Assembly (NCBI GenBank): GCA_018828145.1
Contig: JAHJWO010000019.1
Coordinates: forward strand, 45,937 to 109,936
Length of the DNA: 64,000 nt
Direction of reading: 5' to 3'
Origin: Alphaproteobacteria bacterium
Lineage (GTDB): Bacteria; Pseudomonadota; Alphaproteobacteria; Rhizobiales; Devosiaceae
The notes beneath the pieces were generated by a model that had not been told where the DNA came from, ran no database searches, and was given only the letters and a program-made list of their open reading frames with translations. Positions within the stretch are counted from its first letter, which is position 1, and every line of letters starts with the position of its first letter. A program made the translations under genes and the position numbers. This document shows, one piece after another, positions 18,324 through 26,400 of the stretch.

Positions 18324-19538
18324 ATGCTGCACGACAGTGAGTGTGCTGGGTATGAGGACGACTACGGCCCGCAATTCGATCGTATTCTGGGGTTAAATCC
18401 CCACTTTGCCCGTGCAAGCGATCGGCTCCCTGCCCTGTGCAATGTCGCTATTGACGGTCTGATCCGGATGTACCAGGGAGGTGGGCACTTTCCCCAGACG
18501 ATGCGCGGGGTCGGCCAATCCGATGGCGCCGGCACGCAACCCGAGGGCGACAATCTGCGTTATGCGGTAAACGTTGCCCAGGGACTGGCGTGGATGCCAA
18601 AGTCCGTGCAGCGCGCCGTGCTTGGCGGTGGCACCGCAGTAGAGCTAGCCCTTGTCTGTGTCGACCGAGCATCCCGCTCGGCTGATCCGGGAGCTATCGC
18701 TCTGGCGGCGTGGGCGGCAGCTGAGATGGCAGGCTTTTTCGCAGCTGACCTCTTCGACAAGCTGGAAGGGTTTTTGGCGCAGGGCAACGTCGTGCAAACT
18801 GTTCCAAGCGCGTGGGCATTGACGGCAGCCGTGGCAGCGCGCCACCTCGGGCCGACCAAGCAAGTCCAACAGATGAGCGCAGAGCGCTTGCTGGCGGCAC
18901 AAACCAATACCGGACTGTTTCCGCATGTGACGCCAGCCGGCGGGTCGAAATGGGCCCGTGCCCATGTAGGCTGCTTCGCCGATCAGGTCTATCCGATTCA
19001 GGCACTGGCACGGCTGGCCTATGCCACCCAAAACACCGAGGCGCTCAGCGTTGCCGAGGCTTGCGCGGCGAGAATCGTGGCTCTGCAGGGCACCGCTGGA
19101 CAATGGTGGTGGCACTATGACATCCGAGACGGCAGCGTCGTTGAAGGCTATCCAGTCTACAGCGTGCATCAACATGCCATGGCCCCAATGGCCCTTCTTG
19201 ACCTGCACGATGCCGGGGGGACCGACCATCGCGCGGCGGTCGTAAAGGGGCTCGGTTGGATCTACAGCCGCCCGGAATCGAGCGAGCCTATCGTGTCACC
19301 CGAGGACGGCATGATCTGGCGAAAGATCGGGCGTAGCGAGCCGCCAAAACTTGTGCGCTTGGTCGCCTCGTTGAGCACATCCGTCAGGGCCGGTTGGCAC
19401 CTGCCGGGGCTAGACAATGTCTTTCCGCCAGGCAAGGTGGATCGCGAGTGCCGCCCCTACGAATTGGGCTGGATGCTATATGCCTGGCGCTCGCGAGGCG
19501 TGGTGCAAAAGTTGCGTTCCGTTCGGTCCTGGACGTGA
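18324..19538 (+). CDS. Unrecognised 404-residue protein, possible alpha/alpha-barrel enzyme
   Basis: No family identified with confidence. The protein is alanine-rich and mostly helical. Conserved-looking stretches include GGHFPQTMRGVGQSDGAGTQ, LLAAQTNTGLFPHVTP, GQWWWHYDIRDGSVVEGYP and SVHQHAMAPMALLDLHDA. Repeated helices with aromatic and His/Asp-rich loops resemble (alpha/alpha)6 toroids such as six-hairpin glycosidases or terpene-cyclase-like folds. No signal peptide, so it is probably cytoplasmic. It follows the GT2 by 159 bases on the same strand, so a role in the same glycan pathway is plausible. It ends one base before the convergent secretion operon. Confidence 0.6.
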   Translation: MLHDSECAGYEDDYGPQFDRILGLNPHFARASDRLPALCNVAIDGLIRMYQGGGHFPQTMRGVGQSDGAGTQPEGDNLRYAVNVAQGLAWMPKSVQRAVLGGGTAVELALVCVDRASRSADPGAIALAAWAAAEMAGFFAADLFDKLEGFLAQGNVVQTVPSAWALTAAVAARHLGPTKQVQQMSAERLLAAQTNTGLFPHVTPAGGSKWARAHVGCFADQVYPIQALARLAYATQNTEALSVAEACAARIVALQGTAGQWWWHYDIRDGSVVEGYPVYSVHQHAMAPMALLDLHDAGGTDHRAAVVKGLGWIYSRPESSEPIVSPEDGMIWRKIGRSEPPKLVRLVASLSTSVRAGWHLPGLDNVFPPGKVDRECRPYELGWMLYAWRSRGVVQKLRSVRSWT

Positions 19539-20948
19539 TCAGGGCTCCTTGAGACTCTCATCAAGTCCACGGATCAGGGGATAGAGGAAATACGAGATGA
19601 TCGTTCGTTCCCCCGCGTGGATTTCTGCTGAGACCGTCATTCCGGGCAAGAGGCGGAACGTCGCCGGCAGGTCGCGCAACCTCCCATCGCCAAGCGCAAT
19701 GCGGACTTTGTAGTAGGCGACGCCTCCTTCCTGGGTTTCGGCTCCGGATTGCCGGGCGAACGAGCTCCCGCTGATTGACAGCACAGTTCCCTCGATCGTG
19801 CCATGCTTTTGAAACGGAAATGCGTCAAACTTGATGCGGGCCAGATCGCCGGTGGACAGGTGTCCAATATCTCCCCCCGCAACCGTCACTTCGGCCTCTA
19901 GGGGCACGTTGAGCGGCACAAGGGAAATGAGCGGCTCGGCAGGTTGCACGACCGAGGCAATCGAGCGCTGGGCCACCTCAAGCACAGTTGCATCGGCAGG
20001 CGCGAACATCTGGGACATCTCGGTCCGAAGGTTGACCTTTCGCAGCTCCTCGCTGGCCCCGGCGTGTTTGTCCTCCAGATCGACCAGTGCCTCCAGCGCC
20101 AGCCGCCGATAGTCTTCGATGTAATTCTGCTTTTCGGCCCGGATCTTCTCAAGCATCTGGAACGTCTCCGCGTATTGGCCCTGAACCCGGGCCAGCCCCA
20201 CCATGGTGTCAAAGCTCAGATCACGTCCCTGTAGAAAGGATAGTCGCGAGCCGTTCCCATCTTCGAACAGTGAGGCACGCATATCGTCAATTTCCTGGAG
20301 CCCTTCAAGGCGCTGACCCAACACCTCCTCTTCGGCTCTTGAGGCGACCAGCGTCGCCTCTCCGTGGGCAATCCGCGCGTCGAAGTCGGCAATTTTCGCC
20401 CGGTAGGCGGCCTTGCGTTGCGCAGCGAGCTGCCCCTGCATCAGAGCTTCAGCCGAAGCGCTGTCGGGCGGCGCATAAACTTCATCGGCAAGTTCCGCGC
20501 GAAGCCGAGCAATCTGCGCCTCAAAACCGGCGAGCTTGACCCGCAACTGGCCGGCGTCGGCAGAGGTGAAGGTCGGGTCCAGGGTGGCCATCAACTGCCC
20601 CTTGCGCACGACGTCGCCCGCTTTGACGGAAATGGATCGAATGATCGAGGTTTCCAACGGCTGCATTACCAGCAGCGGCTCGGCAGTTTCGAGTTTGCCC
20701 GGGGCGACGACGATCTCATCGATCTTCGAAACCGATGCCCAATAGACGCCGCAGAGGATTGCCAGCGCGACCAAATACAGCGTCATGCGTGCCGTAACCG
20801 GCGGCCTGCGCTCCTCGAGTGCTATGGCGTCGGACTGGAACTCCACCACGGCCGGCTGCCTGACCCTGGGCTCCGGTATTGGCCGCGGTCCTGGCTGGAC
20901 CGACTTGTTGCGACGGCGGGTTTTGGGAGGTCTTTCCAGGGTGTTCAT
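19539..20948 (-). CDS. HlyD-type periplasmic adaptor of type I secretion system 1
   Basis: 469 residues from the ATG at 20948, which overlaps the exporter stop in an ATGA arrangement (the open frame extends to 20975). One N-terminal transmembrane helix (MTLYLVALAILCGVYWA), then the first half-lipoyl segment (GKLETAEPLLVMQPLETS), a long coiled-coil hairpin at about 130-320 and the second half-lipoyl plus beta-barrel domain. The C-terminal tail PGMTVSAEIHAGERTIISYF is the conserved RTX-MFP ending. It bridges the inner-membrane ABC exporter and an outer-membrane TolC channel, which is not in this window. Operon partner of 20945-23095. Confidence 0.93.
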   Translation of the reverse strand: MNTLERPPKTRRRNKSVQPGPRPIPEPRVRQPAVVEFQSDAIALEERRPPVTARMTLYLVALAILCGVYWASVSKIDEIVVAPGKLETAEPLLVMQPLETSIIRSISVKAGDVVRKGQLMATLDPTFTSADAGQLRVKLAGFEAQIARLRAELADEVYAPPDSASAEALMQGQLAAQRKAAYRAKIADFDARIAHGEATLVASRAEEEVLGQRLEGLQEIDDMRASLFEDGNGSRLSFLQGRDLSFDTMVGLARVQGQYAETFQMLEKIRAEKQNYIEDYRRLALEALVDLEDKHAGASEELRKVNLRTEMSQMFAPADATVLEVAQRSIASVVQPAEPLISLVPLNVPLEAEVTVAGGDIGHLSTGDLARIKFDAFPFQKHGTIEGTVLSISGSSFARQSGAETQEGGVAYYKVRIALGDGRLRDLPATFRLLPGMTVSAEIHAGERTIISYFLYPLIRGLDESLKEP

Positions 20949-23095
20949 CCGACGAGCTTTACCTGTTGGTTCCACAATTGTCGGTACGTGGTGCAGCGCG
21001 AGACAAGCTCGCCATGGGTGCCCAGATCCACCATTCGTCCGCGATCAAGCACCAGGATCGCGTTGGCGTCAGACAGCGTCGACAACCGGTGAGAAACGAT
21101 AATCACCGTCCGGCCGGCGGCGATGCCCTTGATGCTGCGCCGGACAATGGCTTCGCTCTCGGGGTCCAAGGCGCTGGTCGCCTCATCCAGGATCAGAATC
21201 TTGGGATCGGTGACGAGGGCCCGCGCGATCGACAGCCGTTGCCGCTGACCGCCGGAGAGATTTTCGGCCCCCTCATCCACCACGGTGTCGTAGCCACGGG
21301 GTAGTTGTTCAATGAACTCGGTCGCGCCAGACAGCCCGGCCGCTTCAACCACCTGCTCAAAGCTGGCATCTGGTCTGGCGGCCGCGATATTGTCGCGGAT
21401 CGTGCCGCGGAACAGGAAATTGTCCTGCAGCACCACCCCGACATTCTTGCGCAGATAATTCAGATCGAGTTCCCGCACATCGTGCCCACCAACTCGGATC
21501 AGCCCCTGCTGGATAGGGTAAAGCCCCTGGATAAGACGCGTCACTGTACTTTTGCCAGATCCGCTGCGGCCCACGATGCCGAAGATGCTGCCACCCGGAA
21601 TCGCAAAACTCACCTCGCTGAGTGCAGCTGCGCCATCTTGCCGATAGCTGAATGCGACGCCCTCGAATTCAATGCCTCCCTTTAGTGGCGGGCGGAGCCC
21701 CTCGCTGCGTCCGCCGCGCTCGACCTTCTGGTTCATGACCTCGCCGAGCATGCGCACCGAGAGCGCCACCTCCTGGTATTCGTGGACCATCGTCACGATC
21801 TGGACCAGCGGCCCGGACACCCGCCCCGCCAGCATGTTGAAGGCGATCAGGGCACCCACGGTCATGGTCCCGTCAAAGACGCTCAAGGCGCCTACCCCGA
21901 TGATCGCCACCGCCATCAGCTTTTCCAGCAGGCCGGTCACGGCCTGCGCGGTGACGGAGATGGTTTCGACCTTGAAGCGGGTGTTGATCGTCTGCGCCGA
22001 CCGATCGTCCCAGATGCGGCGCTGCAGGGGTTCCATGGCCAGCGATTTGAGGGTGCGTATGCCATGCACGGTCTCAACCAGCAGGCCCTGGCGCGCGCCT
22101 TCAGCGGCGTAGAGTGCCGCCAGCCGTTTGCGGAACGGGGCAATCAACAGCGCCACGACCAGCCCGATCAGGGCGCTGAACGTCAGAACAATGATGGCGA
22201 GGGTCCAGCTGTACATCACCAGCACGGGGACGAAGACCAGCAACGACAGCGCATCGAGCAGCGTCAGGAACAGGCGGCCCGTCAGGAACTCGCGAATGCG
22301 ACCGGACTGCTGCATATGCTTGACCAGGACACCCGCCGAGGCTTGCTCGAAGTAGGTGATCGGCAGGTCCAGCAGGTGCCGGAAGGTCCTTGTGGCGACG
22401 CGAATATCGATGCGATTGCTGGCGTAGATCAGCAAGTATCGCCTGAGGAATACGAACATGGCTTCAAACATAAGCGCCACGCCGATGCCGATAACCAGCA
22501 CCCACAGGGTCGAATAGCTCTGATGCACCAGCACCTTGTCGATCACCAATTGGAAGAAGATCGGGGTGGCTAGCCCAAGCGCGTAGAGAAACAGCGCCGC
22601 GACCGCCACGTCGCCGAAAAGCCGCCGCTGGTGAAGAATTTCGGGAATGAACCAGCGGAAGCCGAAGGGCTGTTCGGCATCAGTGATGCCATAGGTGCGC
22701 TTGGTCAGCAGCAATTCGCCCCGCCAGCGCTTGACGAATTGATCGTACGGTACCGCTATGATACCGCCCGGTGTCTCGGCCAGGGGATCGAACAGCCGCA
22801 GGATGGACGCCCCGCTCTCGTCCGTCTCGACCCCGAGCACGGTGACCCAATTGCCGTTGTCCAGCCGGGCCGGGGCGGGATAGGCGCTGCCCAGGCGCAG
22901 GATGGCGCGCGGCCGGACCTTGGTGCGACGGGCGACGAGGCCAGCCTCGCGCGCCATTCGCTGCATCAGTTCGGGGCCGATATGCTCCTCACGGATGGCG
23001 TAGTCGGACACCAGCCGTTGCGCGTTCGAATCGATGCCGTGGTGGCGCAGCGCCGCCGCTAGGCACTCTGGGCCGGTGTGAGGTGACGATTTCAT
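20945..23095 (-). CDS. HlyB-type ABC exporter of type I secretion system 1
   Basis: 716 residues: N-terminal C39 peptidase-like domain (~1-130), six-helix membrane domain (~155-440) and nucleotide-binding domain (~475-716). Walker A GRSGSGKST, Q-loop VVLQDNFLF, signature LSGGQRQRLSIARAL, Walker B ILILDEATSALD and H-loop VSHRLST are all intact. Residue 11 is a Cys in the C39 position, but the usual preceding catalytic context is weak, so it may be a non-cleaving substrate-docking domain as in HlyB. It probably exports the giant protein encoded just upstream in the same operon. Confidence 0.93.
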   Translation of the reverse strand: MKSSPHTGPECLAAALRHHGIDSNAQRLVSDYAIREEHIGPELMQRMAREAGLVARRTKVRPRAILRLGSAYPAPARLDNGNWVTVLGVETDESGASILRLFDPLAETPGGIIAVPYDQFVKRWRGELLLTKRTYGITDAEQPFGFRWFIPEILHQRRLFGDVAVAALFLYALGLATPIFFQLVIDKVLVHQSYSTLWVLVIGIGVALMFEAMFVFLRRYLLIYASNRIDIRVATRTFRHLLDLPITYFEQASAGVLVKHMQQSGRIREFLTGRLFLTLLDALSLLVFVPVLVMYSWTLAIIVLTFSALIGLVVALLIAPFRKRLAALYAAEGARQGLLVETVHGIRTLKSLAMEPLQRRIWDDRSAQTINTRFKVETISVTAQAVTGLLEKLMAVAIIGVGALSVFDGTMTVGALIAFNMLAGRVSGPLVQIVTMVHEYQEVALSVRMLGEVMNQKVERGGRSEGLRPPLKGGIEFEGVAFSYRQDGAAALSEVSFAIPGGSIFGIVGRSGSGKSTVTRLIQGLYPIQQGLIRVGGHDVRELDLNYLRKNVGVVLQDNFLFRGTIRDNIAAARPDASFEQVVEAAGLSGATEFIEQLPRGYDTVVDEGAENLSGGQRQRLSIARALVTDPKILILDEATSALDPESEAIVRRSIKGIAAGRTVIIVSHRLSTLSDANAILVLDRGRMVDLGTHGELVSRCTTYRQLWNQQVKLVG

Positions 23096-23113
23096 ACCTG
23101 ATGGTCCTGCCGG

Positions 23114-23428
23114 TCAGGCGAAGTTGGGTGATCCGTTCGGCCGCGTCCCGTCGCCATTGGAGGCGTTGGGTCGGACTGGCACCACAACATCGTCTTTCTC
23201 CGTCTTGCGGATGGCGCCGGCTTCGATCAATCCGTTCATCGCCTTGTTGAGCACGTCGAAGCTATTGGCAAAGCCCTCAAGCGACATGACGATCCTCTGT
23301 CGATGCTCAGTCACCGGTTGGCCCATATCGTCACGCTCGGTCGCCGACAGGCTCACCAGATCGATACGCACGATCGTCCCGGTTACGGTGATTTCCCCAA
23401 TCGCATCTGCGTAGACTTCGCTTTGCAT
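23114..23428 (-). CDS. Small conserved-looking protein within the secretion operon
   Basis: 104 residues, ATG with GAGGGG seven bases upstream. The sequence has alternating strands (GEITVTGTIVRIDLVSLSA, then HRQRIVMSLEGFANSFDVL) followed by a short amphipathic helix and a Gly/Asn/Pro-rich tail. It faintly resembles DUF3467-type small proteins; not a firm assignment. It lies 27 bases after the giant gene and 18 bases before the exporter gene, so it is almost certainly co-transcribed. Possible roles: secretion chaperone or cytoplasmic accessory of the type I machine. Confidence 0.75.
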   Translation of the reverse strand: MQSEVYADAIGEITVTGTIVRIDLVSLSATERDDMGQPVTEHRQRIVMSLEGFANSFDVLNKAMNGLIEAGAIRKTEKDDVVVPVRPNASNGDGTRPNGSPNFA

Positions 23429-23455
23429 GACTTACCCCTCGGTTGCTAACTGGTA

Positions 23456-26400
23456 CTAAGACGCTATCTGTCCATTGAAGATTACATCGACGTAGTAGTT
23501 GGTGGCGTTGTAGCTGTTGGTCGGGAAGGCACTGGCGCTGCCGTAGGCGTAGAGCCCATTGCCACCGCTGGAGGCGTTTGAAGGGGCCGTGAGCGGACCC
23601 GAAGTCACTGGCGCAGAGAACCCGTTGCCAGTTGCCGAGTAGTAGCCATTGCTGTGGTAGGAAACGATGTAGGTCGTGCCCGCGGTAATGGCGATCGGGG
23701 TGTCAAACGAGGCGGCCTGCCAGCCGCTTGCCGTCTCGTTCTGGAAGGTCAGGGTGCCCAGGTTGACACCCGAAGCGCTCCAGAGTGTGCCGGTGTGAGT
23801 GCCCGTATTTTGTGGACCCTTGTAGAAGCGGATTCCGGCAATAGTGCCGTTCTGCGAACTGGTGAACTTCATCCCCAGTTCGACCGAGTTCGGATCATTC
23901 ACGGTGACCGTTGACGGCGTCGCGCTGGCCGCAAACAACGATGTGCCGGGGGGTGGAGCCGTGACCGTCAGCGAGACGCTGGCCGTGGCCGTTCCGCCCT
24001 GCCCGTCTGAGATTGCGTAGGTAAAGCCCGCCGCACCGGCGTAATCGGTGGTGGGGGTGAAGGTAACCGTGTTGGTCTGCGCATTGAAGGTCGCGGTGCC
24101 GTTGCTTGCGGCGCTGACGCCGGTGACGGTCAGGGGATCGTTATTGCCATCCGTGTCGTTGGCCAAAAGGGCAAGCGCCGAGATCTGCAAAGCCTGGTTG
24201 CGCTGAGTCGCAAAGCCGCTGTCGTTATTGGCAATCGGCGCGACATTGCCACCCTGGGTGTCCCGCAGATAGTAGACATCGACCCAGTAGTTGGTCGCGT
24301 TATACGTATTTGTCGGGAAAACCGTGCCGGCGCCGTAGGCGTAAAGGCCGTTGCCGCTGCCCGAAGTGCTTTGAGGTGCGGTGAGTTGCCCATTGGTGAC
24401 GGACGTGGAGAAGTAGTTGCTGTTGGCAGAATAGTAGCCGCTGTTGGTGTGATAGGACACGACATAGCTGGTGCCGGCCGCAACCGCGATCGGGCTGCTG
24501 AACGTGGCGGACTGCCAGCCGGAGGCTGTCTCGTTGGTGAACGTCACTGTACCAAGCTGTGTGCCGGTGCTCGTCCACAGCGTCCCCGTGTGTGTCCCGA
24601 CATTCTGCGGTCCCTTGTAGAACCGCATGCCCTCGATGACGCCGTTGGCGCTGACGGTGAACCGCATGCCCAGTTCCACCGACTTGGCGTCGCTGACGGT
24701 GACCACTGCCGGCGTGGCGTTGGCGGCAAACAGATTGCTACCGGTCAGTGGCGGCGTGACGCTGAGCGACACGCTGGCCGTGGCGGTACCGCCACGGCCG
24801 TCCGAGATCGAGTAGCTAAAGCTGGCCGGGCCGGAATAGCCGGCATTGGGCGTGAATGTGACGATAATGCTCTGCGCGTTGAATGCCACAGTGCCGTTGG
24901 CGGCGGCGCTGACACCGGTAATGCTGAGCGGGTCTGAATTCGGATCGGTGTCATTGGCCAGGAGAGAAGCCGCGGCAATCTGCAACGCCGTGCCCTGCTG
25001 GGTAACATAGCCGCTGTCATTGTTGGCGACCGGCGGACTGTTCGGCGCCGCGCCGACCGTCAGACCCACCGTGGCACTCGCCGTGCCACCGCGGCCGTCA
25101 GAGACCGCATAGCTGAACGAGGCGGGGCCGGAATAGCCAGCGGTGGGCGTGAACACGACCGCGTTGGCCTGGGCATCAAATGCTGCGGTGCCGTTCACTG
25201 CGCCACTCACCCCTGTGACGGTGAGGGGGTCGCCGTCTGGATCATTGTCGTTGGCCAGAAGGGCAGCCGCGGCAATCTGCAGGGCCGAATTGTAGGGCGT
25301 GGTGTAGCCGCTGTCGCCATTGGCAACCGGCGCCTGGTTGGGACTGGTGGCCGAGTTGAAGACTACGTCGACCCAATAATTCGTCGCATTGTAACTGCTG
25401 GTCGGGAACAGGTTGCCATTGCCGTAGGTAAAGACGCCGTTCCCGCTTGCGGGCGCCGTCAACAACCCGCTGACCCGGTCGGTGGTGAAGTAATTTGGCG
25501 AGACGGCATAACGGCCATTGCTGTGGTAGCTGGCCACATAAGTCGTCCCGGCCGTAATCTGCACGGGGCTGCCGAAGGTCAGGGTCTGCCAGCCGCTTGC
25601 AGTCTCGTTGGTAAAGGTTGCAGAGGCCAGCAGGGTGCCGGTGCTGCTCCACAAGGTTCCGGTATGGGTGCCGGTGTCATTGGCGCTTTTGTAGTATTTT
25701 ATCCCGCTGATCGTACCATCGGCAGACGCAACAAACTTGACGCCAAGATTGACCTGCGAAGTATCCGACGTACTGACCTGGGCCGGCACATCGTTGGCGG
25801 AGAACAGCGAACTAGTGCTGACCGAGGCCACAACGTTCATGTTGACGAATGCCGAGCCGACGCCGCCGCGCCCATCCGAGATGGAGTAGCCGAACGAGGC
25901 TACGCCGGTGTAGCCAGCATTGGGCGTAAATGTCAGCGTCTGAGCTTCTACATTGAGCGAAATTGTTCCCCCTGCGGCCGCGCCGGCGCCGATGATGGTC
26001 AGGGGGTCGTTGTTGGGATCGGTGTCATTGGCCAGCAAGGTCGATGCCGAGAAGACGATCGGCGTGTCGCGCTGAACCAGGAAGCCGTTGTCGTTGTTGC
26101 CCACCGGAGGTTCGTTGGGGGTGGGAACCCCACTATACACTACATCCACCCAGTAGTTTGCCTCCCCCCCACTTGTTGTGGGGAAGGCGTTCTGGTTTGC
26201 ATAGGTATAGACGCCACCGGTAGCTGTCAGTGCCCCCCGAACATGAGGAGAAGCAAAATAGCTGGGTGTCAGAGCGTAGCCGGCGTAGCCAAAGTAGCTG
26301 GCAACATATGTGGTTCCGGCAGTGATAGAAACCGGACTATCAAAGATGACTGTCTGCCAGCCACTTTGGGTTTCGTTCTTAAACGTTGCGCTGGCTAGGA

